Shown: in pieces, positions 36,042 to 45,316 of the stretch
How the letters are laid out: each line of letters starts with the position of its first letter
Numbering within the stretch: the stretch's first letter is position 1
From: Paenibacillus lutrae
Lineage (GTDB): Bacteria > Bacillota > Bacilli > Paenibacillales > NBRC-103111
NCBI RefSeq assembly: GCF_009757775.1
Contig: NZ_RHLK01000012.1
Span: 62,001-126,000 of the forward strand
Direction: 5' to 3'
Length of the DNA stretch: 64,000 nucleotides
The notes under the pieces: model-generated
What the model saw: only the letters and a program-made list of their open reading frames with translations
Told to the model about the DNA's origin: nothing
The model's database searches: none
Program-made: the position numbers and the translations under genes

Positions 36042-37790
36042 ATGAATATTGAAGCCTTTTATCACGGGACTAAAAGCAACTGGGCCTATGCTTACGATAA
36101 TAATTTGATCCACCTGCGTGTCCGTACCCAGCGTGATGATGTGGATCAGGTAACGGCGATTACAAGCGACAAATACGACTGGGACCGCTTTTACAAAGAA
36201 TTTCCGATGTTAAAAACGGCTTCCGATTCGTTGTTCGATTACTGGGAAGCCGAAATTTCCCCGGAGCACAAGCGGTTATCTTATTGCTTCCGGCTTAGCT
36301 CAGGAGATCGGCAGCTGTGGATGACGGAGACGGGGATTCATTCTGAACAGCCCTATCCGACGGGGGGGTATTATGCTTTTCCGTATATTCATGAGAATGA
36401 TGTCTTTCATCCGCCTGCATGGGCAAAAGATGCGATTTTCTATCAAATATTCCCGGAACGGTTTGCCAATGGGGATAAGAGCAATGACCCTGAGGGTACT
36501 CAGCCGTGGGGCGAAAGGCCCGAAGTGGACAATTTTTTCGGAGGTGATCTCCAAGGTGTTCTGGATCATCTCGATTATTTAACGGATCTTGGCATTAATG
36601 CGATTTATTTTACTCCTCTATTCCTGTCTCCTTCTAACCATAAATACGACACCATTGATTATAAAAAGGTAGACCCTCATTTCGGCGATAACAAGCTATT
36701 GAAGCAATTGGTGGAAACCTGTCATGAACGCGGAATCCGCGTGATGCTTGATGCTGTTTTTAATCACTGTGCGCTGGATTTTCCTGCGTTTAAAGATGTA
36801 AGAGAGAACGGGGCAGACTCGAAGTATGTGGACTGGTTCCACGTGAACGAATTTCCGATAGCGGTCAAAGACGGGATTCCCACGTATGACACGTTCGGTT
36901 TTTTTGAAAGCATGCCGAAATTTAATACCGCTAACCCGGAGGTCAAAGACTACCTGATCGGAATCGCCAAGTATTGGATCGAGGAAATCGGAATCGACGG
37001 CTGGCGCCTGGATGTCGCGGACGAGATTGACCACCATTTCTGGCGGGAACTGCGGCAGGTTGTCAAAGAAGTCAATCCGGAAGCTTATATTGTGGGCGAG
37101 GTGTGGAACGGCTCGCTGATGTGGCTGCTGGGGGACCAGTTCGATTCGGTCATGAACTATCCGTTCTCCGATAAAGTGCTGGAATTCTTCTCCGGGCCTG
37201 GGATGGACGGGCATTCGTTCGCAAGCAGCATGGGTTTTCTGCTCATGCGTTATCCGAAACAGGCCAATGAAGTGGTTTTCAACCTGCTGTGCAGCCACGA
37301 TACCCCGAGAGTCTTGACGCGTGTCGGCGGAGACAAAAGAAGGCTGAAACTATGCGTCGTGTTCCTGATGACCTATATGGGCACGCCTTGCATTTTCTAT
37401 GGGGACGAGGTAGGGCTTCAAGGAGGCGGCGACCCGGATTGCCGTCAGTGTATGCAGTGGCATCCCGATATGCAGGACAACGAGCTGCTTGATTTCTATA
37501 AGCTTCTGATCCATCTCCGCAAGGAAAACAAAGCGCTGCGGCAGGGCAGTTTCCGTTTCTTGAAAGCGGATCCCGGGGATCCCTGCATTATTTATGAGCG
37601 GATTGACGGGGACACTCACTTCACCATTTGGATGAATAATACGGAGGAGCGTGTGACCCTGAGCCATCCGATGAACACCGACGATTGGCGTGATGCGTTG
37701 TCTGAGGAAGAGGTAAAACCTGTCGACGGCATGATGAATATCGAATTGGATGAACTTGGATACAGAATTTTGTACCGAAAGTTAAAATAA
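36042..37790 (+). CDS. GH13 alpha-glycosidase, neopullulanase / cyclomaltodextrinase type
   Basis: Cytoplasmic alpha-amylase-family enzyme hydrolysing cyclodextrins, pullulan or maltooligosaccharides (GH13_20-like). An N-terminal CBM34-type beta domain (about residues 1-115) precedes the catalytic barrel. Conserved regions: DAVFNHC, GWRLDVADE with the nucleophile Asp, VGEVW with the acid/base Glu, and CSHDTPR. There is no signal peptide. ATG 36042 has AAGGAG 8 nt upstream. 582 residues fits the family. It is a single gene lying between the DnaA boxes and the chemoreceptor. Confidence 0.93.
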   Translation: MNIEAFYHGTKSNWAYAYDNNLIHLRVRTQRDDVDQVTAITSDKYDWDRFYKEFPMLKTASDSLFDYWEAEISPEHKRLSYCFRLSSGDRQLWMTETGIHSEQPYPTGGYYAFPYIHENDVFHPPAWAKDAIFYQIFPERFANGDKSNDPEGTQPWGERPEVDNFFGGDLQGVLDHLDYLTDLGINAIYFTPLFLSPSNHKYDTIDYKKVDPHFGDNKLLKQLVETCHERGIRVMLDAVFNHCALDFPAFKDVRENGADSKYVDWFHVNEFPIAVKDGIPTYDTFGFFESMPKFNTANPEVKDYLIGIAKYWIEEIGIDGWRLDVADEIDHHFWRELRQVVKEVNPEAYIVGEVWNGSLMWLLGDQFDSVMNYPFSDKVLEFFSGPGMDGHSFASSMGFLLMRYPKQANEVVFNLLCSHDTPRVLTRVGGDKRRLKLCVVFLMTYMGTPCIFYGDEVGLQGGGDPDCRQCMQWHPDMQDNELLDFYKLLIHLRKENKALRQGSFRFLKADPGDPCIIYERIDGDTHFTIWMNNTEERVTLSHPMNTDDWRDALSEEEVKPVDGMMNIELDELGYRILYRKLK

Positions 37791-37810
37791 TCGTCGATTA
37801 ATGTCGATAT
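37783..37810 (+). promoter_or_regulatory. Sigma-D-type (motility) promoter for the chemoreceptor
   Basis: TAAA (37783-37786), 16-bp spacer, GTCGATAT (37803-37810), close to the SigD consensus TAAA-N15-GCCGATAT. It overlaps the stop codon of the preceding gene and lies 30 bp before the chemoreceptor start. Confidence 0.65.
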
Positions 37811-37813
37811 AGT

Positions 37814-37832
37814 CCCTATAGAAACTATAGGG
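37814..37832 (+). promoter_or_regulatory. Hairpin covering the chemoreceptor ribosome-binding site
   Basis: CCCTATAG (37814-37821) and CTATAGGG (37825-37832) form a perfect 8-bp stem with a 3-nt loop. The 3' arm contains part of the GGGGG ribosome site (37830-37834) before ATG 37840, so translation may depend on opening of the hairpin. Confidence 0.55.
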
Positions 37833-37839
37833 GGATTCA

Positions 37840-39579
37840 ATGAGACATTTAAAATGGAAAGTAACGACGAAATTGATTGCATTGACGACGGTACTGATGT
37901 TGGTTCTATCCGGAGTCTTGATGGCGGTTTCCTATATCCAGCAAATAAAGGATTATCAAAGGAAACTTAAAGCGACGGAGAAGGTTGTCGGGTTGATGTG
38001 GGAACATGAGGTTCTGCTGCTGACGAAGGTTATGGAACAGATTAAGAAAGGGGATCAGTCCGAGGCTGCTAAAAAGGACAGGGAACAGATTATCAGTATT
38101 GCGGATCACTTTGTTAAAGACAGCGATGTGTCGAACATTGTCCTCTACTATCCCGAAGAGAACGTAACGGACGGTAAGACTACCCTGAAAGTAATCGGGT
38201 CTAATTCCAAACTGGCAGCGGAACCTCTGATGGATTACCCGCTTTCGGAAGAGTACGGGAAAGCCTATGAGGGGATGAAGAAAGAGGGACAGGGCATTTC
38301 CACGGTCTATAAAGATGAAGCGGGCCAATGGATCAGCATCATGAGTATAATTGATGATCCTTCCGGACAGCCGGCCGCTTATGTGGGAATTGATTTTGAC
38401 TTTAAAGATGGATACGAAGAATTGACCTTCCGGTTCTGGATGAGTCTTGGGATCAGTCTGGGAATCGGACTGCTGTTTATCGTCATGTTAAGTTTGTTTG
38501 TCCGCAAACTCTTAAAGCCGGTAGGTGAATTATCCCGTTTGTCCCTGGAAGTTGCTCAAGGTGATCTGACAGTGAGTATTCCCGTACGGAGTCAGGATGA
38601 GTTCGGTACTCTGGCACACAATTTCAACATGATGACGGCGAGTATCCGGGAGTTGATTACGGGAATTCGCGACTCGTCTGAAGAAGTGGGTCACGCTTCC
38701 GAAGTTCTTAAGACCAGTGCGAATCAGACAACCGAGGCCACGCATCATATTGCGGGCTCGATTGAACAGGTGGCCGCGGGTGCCGAGCGCCAGATGCAGA
38801 GTACGCAGGAAAGTACCATTGCGATGGAGGAAATGGCTTCGGGGATTCAGCGGATTGCAGAATCGGCGGGATCGGTCGCCCAATCCTCCGAGTCTGCCGC
38901 TGAAGAGGCTTCCCGGGGGAATGTGCTGATCCAGCGCAATGTGGCGCAGATGTCTCACATGAACGAGACGGTTCAAAGCTCGATGGAATCGGTGAATCAG
39001 CTGACCGGACTATCGGAGCAGATCGGCAATATTACTTCGATGATTGCCGATATCGCCAAGCAGACGAATCTGCTTGCGCTTAATGCGGCGATCGAAGCGG
39101 CGCGTGCCGGTGAGCATGGCAAAGGATTCTCGGTCGTCTCGGATGAAATCCGCAAATTGGCCGAACAGTCCAAGCAATCCTCCGAGCAGATCTCCGATCT
39201 CGTCGTTACGATCCGTTCCGGTACCGGTAAGGCGGTAGGAATGATGAAACGGACGGCGGAGGAAGTGACGGAGATGACCCAGGTTGTTGCGGAAAGCGGT
39301 GAAGCCTTCCAGCGGATCGTGGATCATATGGATGAGCTTGCAAAGCAGATCCTGGAGGTATCTTCTTCCTCCCAGCAGATGTCTGCGGGCACCGAGGAAG
39401 TCGCTGCCTCCATTTCGGAGCTGTCCAGCATGAACCGCCAGGCATTCGACAGCGCACAAACCGTTGCGGCTTCATCCGAAGAGCAGCTTGCTTCGATGGA
39501 AGACATCTCCGCTTCCGCAAACGTTCTTAATGAGATGGCTCAAGAACTCCGGCTGAGTGTAAGCAGGTTTAAGCTGTAA
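37840..39579 (+). CDS. Methyl-accepting chemotaxis protein
   Basis: Transmembrane chemoreceptor. It has a membrane span at residues about 12-32, an extracellular Cache-like sensor (about 33-195), a second span (about 200-222), a HAMP domain (about 223-277) and a long helical signalling domain. The hairpin tip is IADIAKQTNLLALNAAIEAARAGEHGKGFSVVSDEIRKLAEQS, which binds CheA/CheW. Two membrane spans are clear; there is no C-terminal NWETF tether. 579 residues. Ligand unknown. A SigD-like promoter upstream fits the role, and a terminator follows. Confidence 0.95.
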   Translation: MRHLKWKVTTKLIALTTVLMLVLSGVLMAVSYIQQIKDYQRKLKATEKVVGLMWEHEVLLLTKVMEQIKKGDQSEAAKKDREQIISIADHFVKDSDVSNIVLYYPEENVTDGKTTLKVIGSNSKLAAEPLMDYPLSEEYGKAYEGMKKEGQGISTVYKDEAGQWISIMSIIDDPSGQPAAYVGIDFDFKDGYEELTFRFWMSLGISLGIGLLFIVMLSLFVRKLLKPVGELSRLSLEVAQGDLTVSIPVRSQDEFGTLAHNFNMMTASIRELITGIRDSSEEVGHASEVLKTSANQTTEATHHIAGSIEQVAAGAERQMQSTQESTIAMEEMASGIQRIAESAGSVAQSSESAAEEASRGNVLIQRNVAQMSHMNETVQSSMESVNQLTGLSEQIGNITSMIADIAKQTNLLALNAAIEAARAGEHGKGFSVVSDEIRKLAEQSKQSSEQISDLVVTIRSGTGKAVGMMKRTAEEVTEMTQVVAESGEAFQRIVDHMDELAKQILEVSSSSQQMSAGTEEVAASISELSSMNRQAFDSAQTVAASSEEQLASMEDISASANVLNEMAQELRLSVSRFKL

Positions 39580-39699
39580 CTTGAGCGGATATCCGTGCAC
39601 TAATAACAGTTAGCATCGCTTCACAAACCGGCCCAGGTCTCTTTGAATCCGGCGCAGCCCGGCACAAACTGGCCGGATGCCTCATGAAATGAACTAAAA

Positions 39700-39750
39700 A
39701 GCAGTCCTCCGTGAGACAACGAAGTCTCTCCCGGCGGACTGCTTTTTTTA
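39700..39750. terminator. Bidirectional terminator between MCP and ABC-F genes
   Basis: AGCAGTCC (39700-39707) pairs with GGACTGCT (39735-39742), with an inner GAGAC/GTCTC stem. An A run lies on the left and a seven-T run on the right, so it fits both convergent genes. Confidence 0.85.
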
Positions 39751-39806
39751 GCTGTTTAAAGATAGGGGGGATGACCTGATAAGACGTTCCGGTCATGCCG
39801 GCATTT

Positions 39807-41747
39807 CTATCCTACGAGGGATTCCCACTCGTCATAGCACTGCTGCAGTTCATCGCGTGTCTGCTCGATGAGGGTGTTCTTCTCCTGAACCAGCACATAG
39901 TCGTTATAAACGTCAGGGTCAGCGAGCTGCTCTTCGAGAACCGTGATTTCCCCTTCAAGCCGGGCAATGTCTTGTTCGAGCTGCTCTACGCGGCGCTGAC
40001 GGTTGCGTTCTTCGCGCCTCGCCTGCTTGTCCGCCTCGTAGCCGGCCGCGGGTTTCTCGGCCGCAGAAGAGGCGGACGGTTTCCCTTCGCGTGTGGTCAA
40101 CTGCCGGAGCCGCTCGGCTTCAATCTCGGCGAGTTCGGCCTTTTTCTCTGTGTAATCGTCGTAATTACCCAAATAGTGAGTCACCCCGCCAGGCTCAAGC
40201 TCCAGCATGCTCTCCGCCATTTTGTTCAGGAAGTAACGGTCATGGGAAATGAACAGCAGCGTTCCCTCGTAATCCAGCAGCGCCGATTCCAGCACTTCCT
40301 TGCTGTACAGATCAAGATGGTTGGTCGGCTCATCGAGGATGAGCATGTTGGCGTTGAGAAGCATAAGCTTCGCTAGTGCGACGCGGGCTTTCTCACCGCC
40401 GCTGAGGGAGGAAATTTTCTTGAAAACATCCTCGCCGGTGAACAGGAAGTTGCCGAGGACGGAACGGATACGCGCTTCTTCTATAGAAGGAAACGTGTTC
40501 CAGACCTCTTCCAGGATCGTCTGTTGTGGATTGAGCGTGGTCTGTTCCTGGTCATAGAAGCCGATCTTAACGTTCGTTCCCCAGCGGATCGTTCCTGCAT
40601 CGGGGGAGTATTTGCCGATTAACGCTTTGAGAAGAGTAGTCTTGCCGACACCGTTAGGCCCGATCAGGGCAGCGGTTTCTCCACGCCGCAGATCAAAAGA
40701 AACATTCCTGAGCAGCTTCTTGCCTTCTCCGACCGTGATGCCGACATCTTTGACCTGGAGCACCTCTTTGCCGGATGTCTGGTCAATCTGGAAGGAGAAG
40801 CTGGCGCGTTTGAGATCGCCGAGAGGTTTATCGATGCGATCCATCCGTTCTAACGCTTTGCGGCGGCTCTGCGCACGCTTGGTCGTGGTAGCCCGCACGA
40901 TGTTGCGCTGGACAAACTCCTCCATACGCGAAATCTCTTCCTGCTGTTTCTCGTAGTGCTTCATGCGAATTTCGTAATCCGCTGCTTTGAGATCCACAAA
41001 ACGGGAATAATTGCCCGTATATCGTCTGGAGCTTGTCCGCTCGATTTCGTAAATCGCAGTCACGAGCGAGTCCAGGAAGTACCGGTCATGGGAAACGACC
41101 AGAATAGCGCCGGGATAACCGCGCAGGTACGATTCCAGCCAAGTCAGCGTGCGGATATCCAAATGGTTGGTCGGCTCATCGAGGAGCAGCAAATCCGGCT
41201 CTTCGAGCAGCATTTTGGCCAGGGCGAGCCTGGTTTTCTGGCCACCGCTCAGCGTCTCGACTAAGGTGTCGGGAGGGAAATCGCCGAAGCCCATACCATG
41301 CAGAATTCCGCGGATTTTGGCTTCGGTTTCATAGCCGCCTTGTTCGCGGAAATATTCGGATCTCGCCGAGTAGCGGTTCATCGTCGCTTCATAGGCTTTG
41401 GGATCATTCGCCAGCTTTGGATCCGCCATCTGCCGCTCGAGATTCCGGAGCTCCGCCTCCACAGCGAAGAGGGCCGTAAAGACGCTGCGCATTTCTTCCG
41501 CAATCGTCTTATCTGTCTGAAGGCCGCTGTTCTGACGCAGATAGCCGATGCGCGTATCTTTCGCTTTAAAAATTTCCCCTTCATCATAAGAAAGGTCGCC
41601 GGCGATGATTTGCAGAAGCGTAGATTTACCCGCTCCGTTAACGCCGACAAGCCCGATTCTTTCCCTGTCTTCAATTTGCAAGGTTATGTTAGAGAGCACG
41701 GCCGATACGCCGTAACTTTTACCTATTCCGTTCACTTGAAGCAGCAT
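39807..41747 (-). CDS. ABC-F family ATPase (YdiF-like)
   Basis: Soluble twin-ABC protein of the ribosome-associated ABC-F type, without membrane domains. Walker A motifs are GVNGAGKST and GPNGVGKTT, signatures LSGGQKTRL and LSGGEKARV, and Walker B LLLLDEPTNHLD and MLILDEPTNHLD. The charged interdomain linker (P-site tRNA interaction motif region) is at about residues 240-310. The C-terminal 100 residues form an acidic/basic coiled coil. 646 residues matches B. subtilis YdiF, which lies beside gcp (tsaD) there. Role in translation is inferred from the family; resistance is not indicated. Confidence 0.94.
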   Translation of the reverse strand: MLLQVNGIGKSYGVSAVLSNITLQIEDRERIGLVGVNGAGKSTLLQIIAGDLSYDEGEIFKAKDTRIGYLRQNSGLQTDKTIAEEMRSVFTALFAVEAELRNLERQMADPKLANDPKAYEATMNRYSARSEYFREQGGYETEAKIRGILHGMGFGDFPPDTLVETLSGGQKTRLALAKMLLEEPDLLLLDEPTNHLDIRTLTWLESYLRGYPGAILVVSHDRYFLDSLVTAIYEIERTSSRRYTGNYSRFVDLKAADYEIRMKHYEKQQEEISRMEEFVQRNIVRATTTKRAQSRRKALERMDRIDKPLGDLKRASFSFQIDQTSGKEVLQVKDVGITVGEGKKLLRNVSFDLRRGETAALIGPNGVGKTTLLKALIGKYSPDAGTIRWGTNVKIGFYDQEQTTLNPQQTILEEVWNTFPSIEEARIRSVLGNFLFTGEDVFKKISSLSGGEKARVALAKLMLLNANMLILDEPTNHLDLYSKEVLESALLDYEGTLLFISHDRYFLNKMAESMLELEPGGVTHYLGNYDDYTEKKAELAEIEAERLRQLTTREGKPSASSAAEKPAAGYEADKQARREERNRQRRVEQLEQDIARLEGEITVLEEQLADPDVYNDYVLVQEKNTLIEQTRDELQQCYDEWESLVG

Positions 41748-41895
41748 GTTTCTTTTCTACCTCCGTATGGACTCTATAAATTTATTTACTTATTATTAAG
41801 GAGAGGCTGCCCGCTGTGTTCGTACAGAGGGTATATCCGCCAGCCTACCCTAAGTGTACAGGAAAAAAAGCTTTAGGAAAACTGAACACATTTTT

Positions 41896-41923
41896 TTCAA
41901 ACTTACGGGCAATGTGATAAAAT
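41896..41923 (+). promoter_or_regulatory. Candidate promoter of the folate/moco/tat operon
   Basis: TTCAAA (41896-41901), 16 bp, TAAAAT (41918-41923), about 75 bp before the 5-formyl-THF cyclo-ligase gene. Weak -35. Confidence 0.35.
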
Positions 41924-41997
41924 AGTGACAACTACCTTGAATAGATAAAATTTTCTATCAAATACAGATACGGTTGAAAAGAGGCTGCTTGCTTCTC

Positions 41998-42816
41998 ATG
42001 AATATGGATTATAAGAGCCAAGTGCGCAAACGTACGGAGAAACTGCGATCGAGCCTCGCCCCCGGGGACCGCATTCAGCGGGAACAGCGGATTAACGAGC
42101 ATCTGATAGCCTGGCTGCAAGCTGCTATAGCCGGAGACGGCATCCGGGCGAGCGGGCGGACTGCTCTAAGCCTTATTGGAGAGACAGCCCAAGATCCGCC
42201 TGTCTTCAGCGGTAATGTAACCGGAACTCCGCCGAACGGGATGGATTCCATACGCACTAACGAAGAATCAACTAACCTCGCGCAAACCAAGGCAGATCAG
42301 AGCGATGAATCTGCTGCTCGGTCTGCCCGCCAGGAAGAGCTTGAATCCCCTGTATTCCTGGCTTACGTGCCCTTCCGTTCGGAATGTGACATTAAACCTG
42401 TTATTGAGGCTTGCTGGGAAACAGGTATCCGTGTCTATGTGCCGCGTTCAATCTACAGTACCCGAGAGCTCAAATTTTATGAAATACACAGTTGGAGCGA
42501 TCTTGAGGAAGGCATGCACGGGATTCTGGAGCCGAATCGAGGCAATGAGATTCTATCCGATCTGCTGGCCGTGACCGCCGTATTAGTACCGGGACTGGCT
42601 TTTGACCGTTCCTTCGGGCGGCTCGGTTATGGCGGCGGTTATTACGACCGTTTTCTGGAACAACTCCTGATTGCCTGCGGTAAAGCGGAGAAGAAAGTTC
42701 CGCCTCTCCTGGCGGCGGCTTTTGAGATCCAGCTGGCCGATGACCTGCCTATGGAAGCTCACGATATCCGGCTGGATGTGATCATTACCGAAAGCGGAAT
42801 CTATACAAGAACTTAA
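41998..42816 (+). CDS. 5-formyltetrahydrofolate cyclo-ligase with low-complexity insertion
   Basis: ATP-dependent conversion of 5-formyl-THF to 5,10-methenyl-THF. Conserved: the N-terminal helix KSQVRKRTEKLR, VFLAYVPFRSECDIKPVI, and the signature DRSFGRLGYGGGYYDRFL. At 272 residues it is about 75 longer than usual, because a Thr/Ser/Asn/Glu-rich stretch (residues about 42-116) is inserted before the strand VFLAYVPF. The start is uncertain among ATG 41998, ATG 42004 and TTG 41989 (AAGAGG at 6 nt). It is followed by moaC after 23 bp. Confidence 0.92.
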   Translation: MNMDYKSQVRKRTEKLRSSLAPGDRIQREQRINEHLIAWLQAAIAGDGIRASGRTALSLIGETAQDPPVFSGNVTGTPPNGMDSIRTNEESTNLAQTKADQSDESAARSARQEELESPVFLAYVPFRSECDIKPVIEACWETGIRVYVPRSIYSTRELKFYEIHSWSDLEEGMHGILEPNRGNEILSDLLAVTAVLVPGLAFDRSFGRLGYGGGYYDRFLEQLLIACGKAEKKVPPLLAAAFEIQLADDLPMEAHDIRLDVIITESGIYTRT

Positions 42817-42839
42817 GAATGTGAAAGTAGGGAAAGCTA

Positions 42840-43334
42840 GTGGTTTCATCGGACAAACTGCCCCATTTTAACGAACAGGGACGAGCCCGGATGGTAGATA
42901 TCAGCGGGAAAACGACCACCAGGCGCACGGCAGTGGCCCGTACGACCGTTACAATGCTGCCGGATACGCTCCGGATAATCCGCGAAGGCGGTCTTGCCAA
43001 AGGAGATGTGCTTGCGGTATCTCAGGTTGCAGGGATTATGGCTGCCAAGAAGACATCGGATTGGATCCCGATGTGTCATCCGCTTGCGCTGTCGGGTGTT
43101 GATATCCGTTTTGAAGAGCAGGGAGACAACGCGCTCGTTATAGAAGCGGAAGTCCGGACGACAGGGCCTACCGGCGTCGAGATGGAGGCGCTCACAGCTG
43201 TCTCGGCAGCCGCACTGACAGTGTACGATATGTGCAAAGCGCTGCAAAAGGACATGGTGATCGGACCCACGATGCTTTTGACTAAAACTGGCGGTAAAAA
43301 CGGCGATTTTAACAGAAATGATACCATTTCTTAA
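42840..43334 (+). CDS. moaC: Cyclic pyranopterin monophosphate synthase MoaC
   Basis: Second enzyme of molybdenum cofactor synthesis, closing the pyranopterin ring after MoaA. Signatures: [33 protein letters not shown] and [21 protein letters not shown]. It starts with GTG at 42840 behind AGGGA; the internal ATG at MVDIS would remove the conserved N-terminus. 164 residues is typical. Orthologous position to ydiG of B. subtilis. Confidence 0.95.
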   Translation: MVSSDKLPHFNEQGRARMVDISGKTTTRRTAVARTTVTMLPDTLRIIREGGLAKGDVLAVSQVAGIMAAKKTSDWIPMCHPLALSGVDIRFEEQGDNALVIEAEVRTTGPTGVEMEALTAVSAAALTVYDMCKALQKDMVIGPTMLLTKTGGKNGDFNRNDTIS

Positions 43335-43370
43335 TGAAATTTTGATACAGTAGAGGGAGAGGTGAGAGGT

Positions 43371-43871
43371 ATGCGCTGGAAGGTTGCGATTCTGACGGCC
43401 AGTGACCGCGGTTCCAGGGGAGAGCGGGAAGATACGAGTGCCCAGGTTATTCGCGAACTGGTAGAAGAAGAGATCCAAGGAGATATCATTGAATATCGTG
43501 TCGTTCCCGATGAAATGGATGAAATTATGGCGTCCCTGATTGAAATGACGGATTATTTTCAAGCAGACCTCATCCTGACGACAGGCGGTACGGGGCTGGC
43601 GGCAAGAGATGTGACCCCGGAGGCTACACTCAGTGTCATCGACCGCTCGGCTCCCGGCTTCGCGGAAGCTATGCGGATGAAATCGATCGAGAAGACGCCG
43701 AGAGCTATGCTTTCCCGTGCGGTTACGGGGATTCGGGGCTCCACGCTCATCATTAATCTGCCGGGCAGTCCCAAGGGAGTCCATGAGAGCTTGATGGCTA
43801 TTATCGACGTGCTTCCGCATGCCCTATCGGTTCTTACCGGACGGGAGCTGGGTCACAGTGATGAAAGCTGA
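43371..43871 (+). CDS. MogA/MoaB-type molybdopterin adenylyltransferase
   Basis: Binds molybdopterin and probably adenylylates it before Mo insertion. Seen: VAILTASDRGSRGEREDTSAQ, LILTTGGTGLAARDVTPEAT and LINLPGSPKGVHESLMAI. ATG 43371 is preceded by a GAGAGGTGAGAGG purine run. 166 residues. Its last 11 bp overlap the start of the MoeA-like gene. Confidence 0.93.
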   Translation: MRWKVAILTASDRGSRGEREDTSAQVIRELVEEEIQGDIIEYRVVPDEMDEIMASLIEMTDYFQADLILTTGGTGLAARDVTPEATLSVIDRSAPGFAEAMRMKSIEKTPRAMLSRAVTGIRGSTLIINLPGSPKGVHESLMAIIDVLPHALSVLTGRELGHSDES

Positions 43872-44934
43872 GCCGATGCTGCGCGAGGTTAAGGTGGAAG
43901 AGGCTGTCGGTCTTGTTCTTGCCCATGATCTCACGCAGATTATTCCCGGCAAGTTCAAGGGCCGTTTGTTCCGCAAAGGCCACTCAATTAAAGAATCGGA
44001 TATTCCGGCTCTGCTGAGTATCGGCAAGGAGCATATCTATGTGCTTGAGCTTGCCGGGGGATATATGCACGAGGATGAGGCGGCTCTTCGCCTTGCACAT
44101 GCCGTATGCGGAGCCAATGTCCAGCAGACGGAGCCTCATGAAGGTAAAGTAACCCTTAAAGCCGCTATCCACGGCCTTGCCAAAATAGACCGGACTTTCG
44201 TTCACGCCGTTAATGAAATAGATCAGCTTGTGCTGTCCACCATCCGCTCGGATACCGTCGTGCGGCCGGGCCAGCCTCTGGCGGGGACACGCGTCATTCC
44301 CCTGGTGATCGGGGAAGAGCCGGTTGCTCGCGCGGAAGGCCTGGCTGCGGCGCACAAAGAGCTCGCGGCGGCGCAGGACAAGCTGCGCATGAGTCCGGGC
44401 GCAGCAGAGCGCGATCACACGACGGCGGGAGCGGGGCTTATCGCCGTGAAGCCGCTGCGCAGCCTGCGTGTGGGGCTGATCACCACAGGCAGCGAAGTGT
44501 TCAAGGGCCGAATCGAGGATCGCTTCGGCCCTATTGTACGAGCCAAGGTGGAAGCTCTCGGCTCGCAGGTGATCGACCAGCGGTTCACGCCGGACGACAT
44601 GGATGCGATCGGTGACGAGATCCGTCGTTTTCTCGGACTCGGCGCGGATCTTATCCTGGTAACCGGCGGCATGTCGGTCGATCCCGACGACCGTACGCCC
44701 GGCGCAATCCGCCGGGCCGGGGCCCGCATCGTCAGCTATGGCACGCCGATGCTCCCCGGCTCGATGCTGATGATGGCATACATCGGCAATGTGCCCGTCA
44801 TGGGCTTGCCGGGCTGCGTCATGCACGATCCTTACACATCGTTCGATGTCCTTCTGCCGCGCATCTGCGCCGGGGAAACAATCGTCCGTGAAGATATTAC
44901 CGCACTAGGCTACGGCGGGCTGCATGGCTGCTAG
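43861..44934 (+). CDS. MoeA-like molybdopterin-binding protein
   Basis: 357-residue protein with a C-terminal molybdopterin-binding (MPT) domain: VGLITTGSEVFKGRIEDRFGPIV, DLILVTGGMSVDPDDRTPGAI and VMGLPGCVMHDPYTSFDVLLPRI. The N-terminal half differs from classical MoeA but matches a family common in clostridia and bacilli that is annotated only as molybdopterin-binding. A variable Ala/Glu-rich stretch lies near residues 160-205. Start ATG 43861 (or GTG 43858) behind GGGAG; it overlaps the mogA-type gene by 11 bp. Confidence 0.88.
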   Translation: MKAEPMLREVKVEEAVGLVLAHDLTQIIPGKFKGRLFRKGHSIKESDIPALLSIGKEHIYVLELAGGYMHEDEAALRLAHAVCGANVQQTEPHEGKVTLKAAIHGLAKIDRTFVHAVNEIDQLVLSTIRSDTVVRPGQPLAGTRVIPLVIGEEPVARAEGLAAAHKELAAAQDKLRMSPGAAERDHTTAGAGLIAVKPLRSLRVGLITTGSEVFKGRIEDRFGPIVRAKVEALGSQVIDQRFTPDDMDAIGDEIRRFLGLGADLILVTGGMSVDPDDRTPGAIRRAGARIVSYGTPMLPGSMLMMAYIGNVPVMGLPGCVMHDPYTSFDVLLPRICAGETIVREDITALGYGGLHGC

Positions 44935-44973
44935 AGAAGCATATCCGTCAGACTGAAGGAGGAATACGTACAC

Positions 44974-45270
44974 ATGTTCCAGAATATAGGATTCACTGAA
45001 ATTTTGCTGGTCGCTCTCGTTTGTCTGCTTCTGTTCGGGCCGAGCAAGCTGCCTGAGCTCGGTAAAGCTTTTGGCCGTACCTTACGAGAGTTCAAGAACG
45101 GTGCAAGAGAAATGATGGCGGAGAGCGAATCCGAGGATAAGAAAGCGGTCAAAGCTCCCGAAACCCCACAGGAAGCTCCGGTGCCGGCTTCGCTGACTCA
45201 GCAAGCTTCGCAGCCGCCCGTGTCCGCTGGTGCGGAGAGATCCGATAATCCCCGACGGCTCCCGGATTAA
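44974..45270 (+). CDS. tatA: Twin-arginine translocase subunit TatA
   Basis: Pore-forming subunit of the Tat pathway that exports folded, often cofactor-bearing, proteins. Short N-terminal membrane helix (about residues 6-21), hinge FGPSKLPELGKAFGRTLREFKNGAREM and a charged, Pro-rich tail. 98 residues. AAGGAGG precedes the ATG. Proximity to molybdenum cofactor genes fits export of molybdoenzymes. tatC follows after 46 bp. Confidence 0.95.
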   Translation: MFQNIGFTEILLVALVCLLLFGPSKLPELGKAFGRTLREFKNGAREMMAESESEDKKAVKAPETPQEAPVPASLTQQASQPPVSAGAERSDNPRRLPD

Positions 45271-45316
45271 GAGGGTTTTTCTGTGAAGGTAGTGAAAGTA
45301 GATAGGTTGGTGCTGC

